64,000 nt of DNA from Selenomonas sp. WCT3. Its GTDB lineage: Bacteria; Bacillota; Negativicutes; Selenomonadales; Selenomonadaceae. Numbering within the stretch: position 1 is the stretch's first letter; each line of letters begins with the position of its first letter. A program made the translations under genes and the position numbers. Below, piece after piece: positions 21,086 through 29,951 of the stretch. The stretch spans positions 124,001 to 188,000 of the forward strand of contig FNCM01000001.1 of the NCBI GenBank assembly GCA_900100835.1, given 5' to 3'. The notes beneath the pieces were generated by a model. That model was given only the letters and a program-made list of their open reading frames with translations. It was not told the origin of the DNA and made no database searches.

Positions 21086-21102
21086 GCTAAAATTATAATA
21101 AT

Positions 21103-23106
21103 TTATTTGTTATCCGAAATAACCTTCTTGGCAACTTCAACAACATGCTCAACCGTGAAACCAAATTTCTTGAAGAGCAGTGGTCCCGGAGCAGAAGCGC
21201 CGAAGCCTTCCATGCAGATCGATGCACCATCGAGGCCTACATATTTGCCCCAGCCAAAGTCCGAAAGTGCCTCAACCGATACACGAGCACGAACATTCTT
21301 CGGCAGGACGCTTGCCTTATAAGCATCGCTCTGCTGCTCAAAGAGATCCAGGCACGGCATAGAAACGACGCGGACATCCAGCCCTTCTTTAGCAAGTTCT
21401 GCCTGGGCATCAACAGCCAGCGAGACTTCCGAACCGGAAGCCATCAGGATACCATCCATGTTAGCAGCATCCTTTGCCTCGGATACGACATAAGCACCCT
21501 TAAGTGCCTCTTTGCTGGAACCAGCCAGCTGCGGCAGGTTCTGACGGGTAAGTACCAGAGCCGTCGGCGTCTTATCAGCCGTAATAGCCAGATACCAGCC
21601 AGCTGCCGTCTCCGTTGCATCAGCCGGACGGAATACGTTGAGGTTCGGCATAGCGCGGAGCATAGCCAGCTGCTCAATCGGCTCATGGGTCGGGCCATCT
21701 TCGCCAACACCGATGCTGTCATGGGTCAGAACATAGGTAACCGGAATATTCATGAGCGAAGCCAGACGCATCATCGGCTTCGTGTAATCGCTGAATACGA
21801 AGAACGTAGCGACATAGGTGCGGAGACCACCGTGCAGCGTAATACCGTTAGCCATAGCAGCCATAGCCAGCTCACGGATACCGAAGTGCAGATTGCGGCC
21901 AGCATAGTTGTCTTTGCTGAAATCGCTCTCGCCATTCATCATCGTCTTGTTGGACGGTGCCAGGTCAGCACTGCCGCCGATTAGCTGCGGAACCATATCC
22001 TTGATGCGATTGATCATAACACCGGAAAGGTTGCGAGTTGCCTGTGCTTTATCCTCATAAGCCCAGAATGCTTCATCATTCATCAGCTTATCGGCATCAA
22101 CCGGCGCATGGAATTTCTCCCAACGAGCCTTTTCTTCCGGGAACTTCTCGCAATACTCAGCAAAGAGCTTATTCCATTTCTCTTCCTCAGCTGCCCCCTG
22201 GGCTGCGAGTTCTTCATAATGAGCATAAACTTCCTGCGGAATGTTGAAGGTCTTCTCCGGTTCCGGCCAACCAAGATTTTCCTTGAGGGCCTTTACGTTT
22301 TCCTCACCCAGCGGTTCGCCATGGGCACTAGCTTTACCCTGTTTAGCCGGGCAACCGTAGCCGATCTGCGTCTTAACCGTGATGAAGGACGGATGTTCTT
22401 TATCTGCCTTAGCAGCTTCAATAGCCTTGCCAATAGCTTCGAGGTCATTACCATCTTCAACCGTAATCGTCTGGAAGCCAAAGGAAGCCATACGAGCCTG
22501 AACATTCTCCGTAAATGCGATGTCCGTATCACCCTCAATGGAGATTTTGTTGGAATCATAAAGGACAATCAGTTTGGACAGGCCCAGAGTACCGGCCAGC
22601 GAGAAGGCCTCGGAGGAAATACCTTCCATCATGCAGCCATCGCCACCCAGAGCGAAGGTGTAATGGTCAACGACTTCATAACCCGGACGATTGAATTCAG
22701 CAGCCAGATGTGCTTCAGCCATTGCCATACCAACAGCCATACCCATACCAGCGCCCAGCGGACCAGTCGTAGCTTCAACGCCAACCGTATGACCATACTC
22801 CGGATGTCCCGGCGTCAGCGAACCATCCTGACGGAACTGTTTCATATCATCCAGCGTCAAGCCATAGCCAAAGAAATGAAGCAACGAATACAGCAGCGAG
22901 GAACCATGGCCTCCCGAAAGAACAAAGCGATCACGATTTGCCCATTTCGGGTTCTTGCCATTGTGCTTCATGTGTTTAGCCCACAGCTCATAAGCCATGG
23001 CAGCGCTGCCAAGGGGCAGCCCCGGATGACCGGAATTAGCCTTCTGGATTGCATCTGCTGCCAAAACACGAATGGCATTAACACACGTCGTATCAATGTT
23101 ACTCAA
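21103..23106 (-). CDS. tkt: Transketolase
   Basis: Thiamine-diphosphate enzyme moving two-carbon units between sugar phosphates in the pentose phosphate pathway. The 667-residue length is standard. Seen are SGHPGLPLGSAAMAYELW near 25-42, the ThDP motif GDGCMMEGIS near 155-164, and the pyrimidine-domain block THDSIGVGEDGPTHEPIEQL near 468-487. The start is a TTG behind AAGGAGA. It is a single gene with its own terminator, in place of the rpoBC genes often found upstream of str. Confidence 0.97.
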   Translation of the reverse strand: MSNIDTTCVNAIRVLAADAIQKANSGHPGLPLGSAAMAYELWAKHMKHNGKNPKWANRDRFVLSGGHGSSLLYSLLHFFGYGLTLDDMKQFRQDGSLTPGHPEYGHTVGVEATTGPLGAGMGMAVGMAMAEAHLAAEFNRPGYEVVDHYTFALGGDGCMMEGISSEAFSLAGTLGLSKLIVLYDSNKISIEGDTDIAFTENVQARMASFGFQTITVEDGNDLEAIGKAIEAAKADKEHPSFITVKTQIGYGCPAKQGKASAHGEPLGEENVKALKENLGWPEPEKTFNIPQEVYAHYEELAAQGAAEEEKWNKLFAEYCEKFPEEKARWEKFHAPVDADKLMNDEAFWAYEDKAQATRNLSGVMINRIKDMVPQLIGGSADLAPSNKTMMNGESDFSKDNYAGRNLHFGIRELAMAAMANGITLHGGLRTYVATFFVFSDYTKPMMRLASLMNIPVTYVLTHDSIGVGEDGPTHEPIEQLAMLRAMPNLNVFRPADATETAAGWYLAITADKTPTALVLTRQNLPQLAGSSKEALKGAYVVSEAKDAANMDGILMASGSEVSLAVDAQAELAKEGLDVRVVSMPCLDLFEQQSDAYKASVLPKNVRARVSVEALSDFGWGKYVGLDGASICMEGFGASAPGPLLFKKFGFTVEHVVEVAKKVISDNK

Positions 23107-23276
23107 GGTATATCTCTCCTTATCCTATGAAAGATTTGTATTATATCACAAACTTCATTCTACTAGATTCCTCGGTAAATGTACAGTATTCTTGCGTATT
23201 TTCATAAATTTCTTTTATCGCGTCGTAAGAAACGATTATATACAGTTTCATTGTTTGACAATTGCCGGCTAAAATA
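23107..23276 (-). promoter_or_regulatory. Upstream region of tkt
   Basis: Two TATAAT-like boxes occur on the minus strand, at about 23235 (TTGTCA 15 bases upstream) and at about 23145. Neither has an ideal -35 and spacing. No structured leader or RNA motif is recognised, and a 36-codon frame here has no ribosome site. Confidence 0.4.
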
Positions 23277-23639
23277 TCAGAAATTGCGCAAATCGGGGCG
23301 CAATTCCTGGGCACGTCCCATATAGACATGCTGAATTTCTGACTGCTTGCGCTCGGTATCCACCAATAACAAAACGCGGATGCAATGGTCCATCGATTCA
23401 TCAATCGCACACTGGCGCGTATCAAATAACGGAACCAAATCAAAGCCCGGAAGTTGGCGGGCTCCCGTAGAAGGAAATGCGGCCGTAAGGTCATCCGTAG
23501 CAGAAAAAATAACTGCTCCAATGTCCTCTGCCTGCACTTTATTCCGGCGCAAAATCTGCGACAACAAAATTCTGGCAGCCTGCCATATTTCTTCTTTTTT
23601 GTTTTCACCAACGGTGATAGCACCACGAATGCCTCTCAT
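23277..23639 (-). CDS. aroH: Chorismate mutase, AroH class
   Basis: Converts chorismate to prephenate for Phe and Tyr synthesis. The 120-residue protein matches the trimeric Bacillus AroH fold rather than the helical AroQ type. MRGIRGAITV at the start carries the Arg7 equivalent, and FSATDDLTAAFPSTGAR near 45-61 and the DTRQCAIDESMDHCIRVLLL block near 73-92 match active-site regions. It follows the UbiB-like gene by 14 bases; ATG start with GGAGGAG. Confidence 0.92.
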   Translation of the reverse strand: MRGIRGAITVGENKKEEIWQAARILLSQILRRNKVQAEDIGAVIFSATDDLTAAFPSTGARQLPGFDLVPLFDTRQCAIDESMDHCIRVLLLVDTERKQSEIQHVYMGRAQELRPDLRNF

Positions 23640-23653
23640 GGTATTTCTCCTCC

Positions 23654-25255
23654 TTAACGGCCTTTATGAATTTCCCATATTATACGCATACTGAGTATAA
23701 ACGCTATCAAATATCCTACAAAACCAAGCAGTGGAATCTCCATGATTTTGGGAGTCATCTGCGTTGTGCAAATCGTACTGGACCCTAAAAGCAACGCGGC
23801 TACCAGCAGGGCTAAAATAAGTTTATTAATCATCTGGTCAACTTTGCGCAAGGGCTCTTCTGAGCCTGTAAGATCCAGATTTACTTTCGTCTGACCACTC
23901 ATGGTCATCTTCAAAATATCCGAAATCTGTTCTGGAAGCTGAGCCGACTTGCGAAGCAGGAGAAATCCCTCCCTTTTCGCCTTATCCAGCTCATCCCGCC
24001 AGTGGAAGTGCTTCTTATAATCCAAAGCCAGACTTTTGGCAAAAATTTCCACAAAACTGACTTTCGGGCAGCACATCCGCATAACGCCCTCTACGGTTAA
24101 CACACCGCGGGCAAACATCGACAGCCCCTGGGGGCAGCCAATATGGTGAACCCGCATGAGATTCATGATTTGACGGGTCAATACCCCCATCTGCAAATCA
24201 CTGAAATCCAAGGAACCATATTGAGATAGCATTGCATCAAGGTCCTGATAAAGGGCTGTGTGATTGATTTTCCCTCGAACCACACCTAAGGAAAGAACCG
24301 CCGCCTTCATCTCAAAGGTATCGTGACTTGTCAAAGCAAATACCGCTTTTCGGATAGCCGCCCGGTCTCTACCGGAAAGACGTCCGACCATGCCCAAATC
24401 CAACCAGACAATCCGGCCATTTCGTATCCAGATATTTCCCGGATGCGGGTCAGCATGAAAAAAACCGTCTTCAATAATCTGCTTGACGTAGTTCTCCCCC
24501 AACCGATGTCCCAATTGGTCAATGTCGTAGCCACGGCTTTTGAGCTGTTCAAAGTCATCGATGCGAATTCCCTCCACCGACTCCATCACCAGAATATGCT
24601 GGGTCGACAGCTGCCGATAAACGTGCGGACAGGTTATATACTCCACATCACGATTCAAGTGCTGAAATTCTTCAATATGGTCAGCTTCCATGAGAAAGTC
24701 CATTTCCTGCTTGGCAATGGTCCACATCTCATCTAACACCATATTGAAGTCAACCACATCCTGCGAATGGCTCACAATCTTTAACAGCGTTGCCGCCCGT
24801 TTTAGCAGGACGATATCCTGATTCATGATATCGTAGATACCAGGCCGTTGAACCTTGACGACAACTTTTTCTCCCGTAGTCAAAATCGCCCGATGAACCT
24901 GCGCAATGCTGGCCGACCCCAATGCTTCTTCATCGATATAGGAAAAGACTTTGTTCCAGCGCCGGCTGTATTCCTGTTCGATTACCCCTAGGATAACAGA
25001 AAAGGGCAGCGGCTTGGCCGACGATTGCAGTTTCATCAGTTCATCGCAATACTCCGGGGGTAAAAAATCCGGACGCATGCTCATGACCTGTCCTAACTTT
25101 ACGAAGGTCGGGCCCAAATCTTCCAATACCAAACGAAGCTTGATTGGCGTCATACCACGAACGACATCTCGTTTGCGCAAAACACCCACCATGCCCCGCA
25201 GCCTGGCAGTAGCTCCAGCATCTTCTATTTTATTTTGAAAGAAATCTCCAAGCAT
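23654..25255 (-). CDS. ABC1/UbiB family atypical kinase
   Basis: Member of the UbiB/ADCK/ABC1 protein-kinase-like family, usually linked to quinone or lipid homeostasis. The 533 residues contain the KxGQ-type motif (FVKLGQVMSMRPDFLP near 47-62), the VVKVQRPGI lysine region near 130, HADPHPGN near 280 and WLDLGMVGRL. Two hydrophobic segments near the C-terminus (about 475-530) would anchor it in the membrane. An ATG at 25255 behind AAGGAGT is preferred to a TTG six codons upstream. Without ubi genes nearby, the substrate is unknown. Confidence 0.9.
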   Translation of the reverse strand: MLGDFFQNKIEDAGATARLRGMVGVLRKRDVVRGMTPIKLRLVLEDLGPTFVKLGQVMSMRPDFLPPEYCDELMKLQSSAKPLPFSVILGVIEQEYSRRWNKVFSYIDEEALGSASIAQVHRAILTTGEKVVVKVQRPGIYDIMNQDIVLLKRAATLLKIVSHSQDVVDFNMVLDEMWTIAKQEMDFLMEADHIEEFQHLNRDVEYITCPHVYRQLSTQHILVMESVEGIRIDDFEQLKSRGYDIDQLGHRLGENYVKQIIEDGFFHADPHPGNIWIRNGRIVWLDLGMVGRLSGRDRAAIRKAVFALTSHDTFEMKAAVLSLGVVRGKINHTALYQDLDAMLSQYGSLDFSDLQMGVLTRQIMNLMRVHHIGCPQGLSMFARGVLTVEGVMRMCCPKVSFVEIFAKSLALDYKKHFHWRDELDKAKREGFLLLRKSAQLPEQISDILKMTMSGQTKVNLDLTGSEEPLRKVDQMINKLILALLVAALLLGSSTICTTQMTPKIMEIPLLGFVGYLIAFILSMRIIWEIHKGR

Positions 25256-25287
25256 AGTGCCAGACTCCTTCAAGAATAAATCCGTGA

Positions 25288-26907
25288 TTATTTCTTATAC
25301 TTTTCTGCCAACTGCTGCTTAACCGTCTCGTTGGAAAGATAGTCATCATAAGTCGAAACACGGTCTACAACACCGTCTGGCGTGATTTCAATAATACGGT
25401 TGGCAATGGTCTGAACGAACTCATGGTCATGGGACGTAAAGAGTGCCGTGTGATTGAATGCAATCATACCATTATTGAGGGCCGTAATCGACTCCAGGTC
25501 AAGATGGTTGGTAGGTTCATCCAAAATCAGAACATTAGCCCCCGAAAGCATCATGCGGGAAAGCATGCAGCGTACGCGCTCACCACCGGAGAGAACGGAC
25601 GCCTTTTTAAGGCTTTCCTCACCGGAAAACAACATACGTCCCAAGAAGCCGCGAACGAAAGTCTCATCCGGGTCCTTGGAATACTGGCGGAGCCAGTCCA
25701 CCAGGCTCAGGTCAACCCCGTCAAAATACTTGCTGTTATCTGCTGGCAGATAAGCCCGCGTCGTGGTAACGCCCCATTTAAACGTACCAGCATCCGGCTC
25801 TTCTTCACCCATGAGAATCTTGAACAGCATCGTCTTGCCAATGGTATTCGGGCCAACGAAGGCAACCTTGTCGCCTTTTTTCAACGTAAAGCTGACATTC
25901 TTTAATACCTGCTCGCCATCAACCGTCTTACAAAGGCCATCTACCTGCAGCAGCTGATCACCAGCCTCACGGTCTGGAGAAAAGGCAATATACGGATAGC
26001 GGCGGGAAGACGGCTTGATATCTTCAACCTGAATTTTATCCAACAGCTTCTTGCGGCTCGTTGCCTGCTTGGATTTGGCTGCATTAGCTGCAAAGCGGGC
26101 AATGAAGGCCTGCAGTTCCTTGATTTTCTCCTCAGCCTTCTTGTTCTGCTCTTTCTGCAGCTGCAGAGCCAGCTGGCTGGACTGATACCAGAAATCGTAG
26201 TTACCGGTATAGAGTTTGATTTCGCCAAAGTCAACATCACAGATATGGGTGCAGACCTGATTGAGGAAGTGACGGTCATGGGATACGACGATAACCGTGT
26301 TTTCAAAACCAGCCAGGAAGTTTTCCAACCAGTTGATGGATTCAACATCAAGATGGTTAGTCGGCTCGTCCAGCAAGAGGATGTCCGGATTGCCAAAAAG
26401 CGCCTGGGCCAGAAGAACGCGAACCTTCTCCTTAGCCGTAAGCTCCGACATCATCATCTCGTGCTCAGCATCCGGAATACCGAGGCCATTGAGAAGGCGT
26501 GCCGCCTCGGATTCAGCATCCCAGCCGTTGAGTTCTGCAAACTCTGCCTCAAGCTCCGAAGCCTTCATACCGTCTTCTTCACTGAAATCTGGTTTTGCAT
26601 AAAGGGCATCCTTCTCATCCATAATCTGGACGAGGCGCTTGTTGCCCATGATAACCGTGCGCAGGACTTGATACTCATCAAAGGCATAATGATCCTGCTG
26701 CAGAACCGAAAGACGCTCCCCCGGCGTAATCTCGATATGACCACCGGTCGGCTCAATTTCACCGGACAGCAGTTTCAAAAAAGTCGATTTACCAGCGCCA
26801 TTTGCACCGATAATACCATAGCAATTTCCCGGCGTAAATTTGAGGTTGACATCCTTGTACAGGACGCGCTTGCCAAACTGGAGGCTCACATTGTTGGTTG
26901 TAATCAT
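25288..26907 (-). CDS. ABC-F family ATPase, YbiT type
   Basis: Soluble double ABC protein of the ABC-F class, which acts on ribosomes rather than as a transporter. The 539 residues have Walker A GANGAGKST near 34-42 and a second one (GPNTIGKTM) near 350, Walker B ILLLDEPTNHLD twice, and the ABC-F linker rich in Lys and Glu between them (about 235-300, KEQNKKAEEKIKELQAF). The N-terminal VSLQFGKRVLYKDVNLKF and EISPGER-like layout match YbiT. It may be a translation factor or confer antibiotic tolerance; the sequence does not decide. Confidence 0.9.
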   Translation of the reverse strand: MITTNNVSLQFGKRVLYKDVNLKFTPGNCYGIIGANGAGKSTFLKLLSGEIEPTGGHIEITPGERLSVLQQDHYAFDEYQVLRTVIMGNKRLVQIMDEKDALYAKPDFSEEDGMKASELEAEFAELNGWDAESEAARLLNGLGIPDAEHEMMMSELTAKEKVRVLLAQALFGNPDILLLDEPTNHLDVESINWLENFLAGFENTVIVVSHDRHFLNQVCTHICDVDFGEIKLYTGNYDFWYQSSQLALQLQKEQNKKAEEKIKELQAFIARFAANAAKSKQATSRKKLLDKIQVEDIKPSSRRYPYIAFSPDREAGDQLLQVDGLCKTVDGEQVLKNVSFTLKKGDKVAFVGPNTIGKTMLFKILMGEEEPDAGTFKWGVTTTRAYLPADNSKYFDGVDLSLVDWLRQYSKDPDETFVRGFLGRMLFSGEESLKKASVLSGGERVRCMLSRMMLSGANVLILDEPTNHLDLESITALNNGMIAFNHTALFTSHDHEFVQTIANRIIEITPDGVVDRVSTYDDYLSNETVKQQLAEKYKK

Positions 26908-26955
26908 TTCGTCTTTAGTTCCCTTCTTGGTATATATACTTGTTTATATCATTAT

Positions 26956-27744
26956 TTACTTCATCAGCATTGCCCGGAACATGCTCATGATGCTCTGACC
27001 ATAGCTGTATCCTGGTACTGCCCAACGGCCATTAAGATCTTCCCAATGGCCCAGGGTAGTGGAGCCATAGGAAGAGCGGACCAGTGAATAGCGCGGGTCT
27101 ACCACCGTTGACGATGGCTGGCGGGTGGAAGCATAGGCCAGCAAGTGCTGAATCTGCGCGCGCACCCCCATCCGGGCCGAATCAAAATAAGCGCCCTTTA
27201 CCTGGCTGCTAGTAGTGCCAAGCCCACAATAATTGTTCTGGTCCGGCGTTACCGTACCGCCATAGCGGAAGAAGCCCGTCTCCTTCAACGCCTGGGCAAA
27301 AGCCACGTCCGGGCGAATTCCCTCCCGGGCCCCTTCTTCATAATAGTAGGATACCAGCTCCTGCGGCGTTACCGAAATATTCGGGGTCGGATTAACGCTG
27401 AGCAAATAATCGACACACTGCTGCTGGCTAGCCATCGGCGTGCCAATAATGGAATCATCGTATTCTGAAACTGTCGTCGGCACGCTGACAGAAGATGTGT
27501 TTACGTCCTCTGCACCGTTTTTATGCGCTTTCAAAATGGCATCAATGCGCTCCTGGAACGCCTGCTGCTGCGCATTACGGGACACATTGCGGCTATTTCC
27601 CGTATTAACCGAACGCGTTGTCGTTACCATTGTCTGGTCCGTTCTGCTCGAATGACGCGCCTCACCAAAGGATGCGGTGGACAAAACCAAGGCCCCGGCC
27701 AACGTCCCGGCAACAATCATTTTCGGATAACGATTAAAATTCAC
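26956..27744 (-). CDS. Secreted glucosaminidase-domain protein (GH73-like)
   Basis: Predicted cell-wall hydrolase cutting at N-acetylglucosamine in peptidoglycan. The 262 residues start at a GTG behind AAGGAGTG and have a signal peptide (hydrophobic core about 9-25, AxA-like end SFGEA). A low-complexity Ser/Thr/Arg/Asn stretch is followed by the glucosaminidase domain from about 130 (EGIRPDVAFAQALKETGFF, with a likely catalytic Glu in KETG). YCGLGTT and the TLGHWEDLNGRWAVPG end are also typical. It could be an autolysin or a separation enzyme. Confidence 0.85.
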   Translation of the reverse strand: MNFNRYPKMIVAGTLAGALVLSTASFGEARHSSRTDQTMVTTTRSVNTGNSRNVSRNAQQQAFQERIDAILKAHKNGAEDVNTSSVSVPTTVSEYDDSIIGTPMASQQQCVDYLLSVNPTPNISVTPQELVSYYYEEGAREGIRPDVAFAQALKETGFFRYGGTVTPDQNNYCGLGTTSSQVKGAYFDSARMGVRAQIQHLLAYASTRQPSSTVVDPRYSLVRSSYGSTTLGHWEDLNGRWAVPGYSYGQSIMSMFRAMLMK

Positions 27745-27795
27745 GAAATGTACACTCCTTAATCTTCTTACTATCTTCTCTACATTATATGAAGC

Positions 27796-29082
27796 TCATA
27801 AAGCTGCATAAACAAAATAAAGGATAAACAGCGCTGCCAATATCCATGAAGCCAGAGGAATCTTTTTCCCCTCGCCAGCTGCCCCACGCAACAGGCAATA
27901 GCCAATCACTGCACAGCCCAAGCCAGCGGCCATATTGCCTGACAATGGCATAACCAACAGCAGACTGACAGCTGCTGCCAACTCTGGCAGTCTCCATTCG
28001 ACAGGATTATGGCAAAATCCGCTTACCATCCGCTGAATCAGCATAAATCCTGCTCCCACTAAGACAGGAACTACCATCACCGGAAAATCCGCCAACGAAC
28101 GAAGCACCGGCTCACAAAACAATGCGGCTGCTAGTAGCAGTGACGTTCCTAAAACAGTCAAAAGGCCACGGCCGCCACAGCTGCTGCCCACTGCCGATAA
28201 CGGCGACAGGGACACGGGAATACTGCCTCCCAAAGAAGACACGCCCCCCACCGCGAATATCGCCGCCAAGGATTTTGCCTTCTTCTGCGATTCACTGGGA
28301 AGGATCTGCAAACCAGACCAATTCATGCTGCCCCATACCACCAACAAGGTGAGGACCGCCACTGCCTGTTTAGCCGCTTCCGAATCATTTCCCGGCAGCA
28401 GATTTAACTGCCAGGCAACTTTATCTAATCCCTCGGGAAGCATAAAAGGTGCATCGGGAAATCCCCAAAATCCTTCTGCAAAGGAAACAACCGCTGTGAC
28501 CACAAAACCTAACAGCAAAGCCCCACGGAACTGCATGGCCATCATAACCAAGGTGAGCAAAATTCCCATGAGACCTAAGTATGCCATAGGATCCTGAAAA
28601 TTACCTAACATCGAAACATTCCATGGCGAACGAATAAGGATGCGGGACTGTATCAGCCCCATGGTAATCAGCATGACGCCAATCCCACCGGGAATCAAAC
28701 GGCATATAACAGGCGGAACAGCCTCTCGGCAATACCTGCTAACAGGGAGACAGGACAAAAGCAATCCCACTGCCGAGGCAACAAAACCTGCCCCTAATAA
28801 CTGCTGCCAGGAAAGCCCTTGGGATATACCTGTCAGATATACCAGATAGCTGCTCACCGCCACTGATGGCATAACTGCCAAGGGTACGTGCACCAGCCCC
28901 ATGACTAACGTCCCCAAAAGAGCAGCTAATATGGCAGCAGTATAGGCTCCAGCAAAGTCCATTCCCACCTCACGAAGCATAAGCGGAACCAAGACAAAGA
29001 CCGGCAGCATCGAAATACCCATGATAATACCGGCGGCAAAATCCCGCCATTTATCCTGTTGCTTTTCCCCATGAAATGTCAT
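27796..29082 (-). CDS. NCS2-family permease, AzgA-like (purine transport likely)
   Basis: Multi-pass inner-membrane protein of 428 residues with about 12 hydrophobic stretches. REVGMDFAGAYTAAILAALLG near 36-56 followed by GLVHVPLAVMPSVAVSSYLVYL matches the AzgA branch of nucleobase/cation symporters. GGVSSLGGSIPVSLSPLSAVG near 275-295 corresponds to the later conserved loop. It is well diverged, so guanine/hypoxanthine uptake is only likely. It is divergent from the TVP38-type gene and has no purine-riboswitch-sized leader. Confidence 0.75.
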   Translation of the reverse strand: MTFHGEKQQDKWRDFAAGIIMGISMLPVFVLVPLMLREVGMDFAGAYTAAILAALLGTLVMGLVHVPLAVMPSVAVSSYLVYLTGISQGLSWQQLLGAGFVASAVGLLLSCLPVSRYCREAVPPVICRLIPGGIGVMLITMGLIQSRILIRSPWNVSMLGNFQDPMAYLGLMGILLTLVMMAMQFRGALLLGFVVTAVVSFAEGFWGFPDAPFMLPEGLDKVAWQLNLLPGNDSEAAKQAVAVLTLLVVWGSMNWSGLQILPSESQKKAKSLAAIFAVGGVSSLGGSIPVSLSPLSAVGSSCGGRGLLTVLGTSLLLAAALFCEPVLRSLADFPVMVVPVLVGAGFMLIQRMVSGFCHNPVEWRLPELAAAVSLLLVMPLSGNMAAGLGCAVIGYCLLRGAAGEGKKIPLASWILAALFILYFVYAAL

Positions 29083-29184
29083 GAACTTTCACCTTTCCCA
29101 TTATATAACAATTTTATTCTATCACACCCAGCCTGAAAATAACAGTTTCCCCTGCTTATTTTCAGCTCACAATCGCGCTTTTAA

Positions 29185-29193
29185 TGCTATAAT
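29185..29193 (+). promoter_or_regulatory. Extended -10 element before the TVP38-type gene
   Basis: TGC followed by a perfect TATAAT, about 33 bases before the TTG start. No clear -35 is visible, which fits an extended -10 promoter. The opposite strand carries another TATAAT (29100-29105) facing the permease gene. Confidence 0.55.
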
Positions 29194-29225
29194 AGAACTT
29201 AAACATAGCAACAGGAGGTATTTTT

Positions 29226-29933
29226 TTGAAAACCAGATTTTCGATGGGCATGGTAAAAGCAGGTGCTGCAGTTGCTATTTTCCTGCTTTTTGCCATCATC
29301 CATCTTATCAACCCCGCTTTTTTACCACACATGTTTGGCCTTTTGGCGCGCGGAGACATACAGGAAACCGCCAGCTATATCGCCTCGTTTGGTTCTTGGG
29401 CGGTAGTATTCAGCTTCCTCTTGACGCTTTTCGTCAATGCCCTTGGCTTCCCGCCAGCCATCATCTTTTCTACTGCCAACACCTTGATTTTTGGCATTGC
29501 CTGGGGAATTGTCCTTTCGGTCATCGCCGAAACAGTTGGCGTCGCATTCAGTTTTGTCCTGATGCGCTTTTTCTTCCGCGATGCTGCCGAAAAAATCATC
29601 AGCAAGAATAAAACCCTGTCAAATATCGACAAATACAGCGGCAGCCGCGGCTTCGTCGTTATGCTGATTGCCCGCATGGTCCCTTATTTCCCATCGGTCA
29701 TGCTCAATGCGCTGGGCGCACTTTCCGCCATGAGTTTCCGCGACTATGTCATCGCTTCCTTTGTTGGCAAATTCCCCTCCACAGGAATCGAAGCCATCAT
29801 CGGGCACGATACCATCACCCATCAGGAAGACCCTACCCGCCTCGTCGTTGTCATTATCTTTGCCATCCTGCTGATTGCTGGTGCCTGGTGGTATGAACGG
29901 AACGCTGCGAAAAAAGCCGCCAAGGAAATATAA
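29226..29933 (+). CDS. TVP38/TMEM64-family membrane protein
   Basis: A 235-residue inner-membrane protein of the VTT/DedA-like superfamily, members of which affect lipid flipping and membrane homeostasis. It starts at TTG, 7 bases after AGGAGG. Hydrophobic segments lie at about 9-25, 55-75, 85-110 and 205-225, with the VTT core motif LFVNALGFPPAIIFSTANTLIFG split near 65-88 and the conserved ARMVPYFPS loop near 153-161. The downstream phosphoesterase starts 18 bases later. Confidence 0.85.
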   Translation: MKTRFSMGMVKAGAAVAIFLLFAIIHLINPAFLPHMFGLLARGDIQETASYIASFGSWAVVFSFLLTLFVNALGFPPAIIFSTANTLIFGIAWGIVLSVIAETVGVAFSFVLMRFFFRDAAEKIISKNKTLSNIDKYSGSRGFVVMLIARMVPYFPSVMLNALGALSAMSFRDYVIASFVGKFPSTGIEAIIGHDTITHQEDPTRLVVVIIFAILLIAGAWWYERNAAKKAAKEI

Positions 29934-29951
29934 GAAAGGAGGCTTTGCCTC

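Noticed and set aside
23141..23626. A 161-codon minus-strand frame overlapping aroH and running past its stop
   Set aside because: AroH is clear in another frame; this one has no ribosome site and its tail lies in the tkt upstream region.
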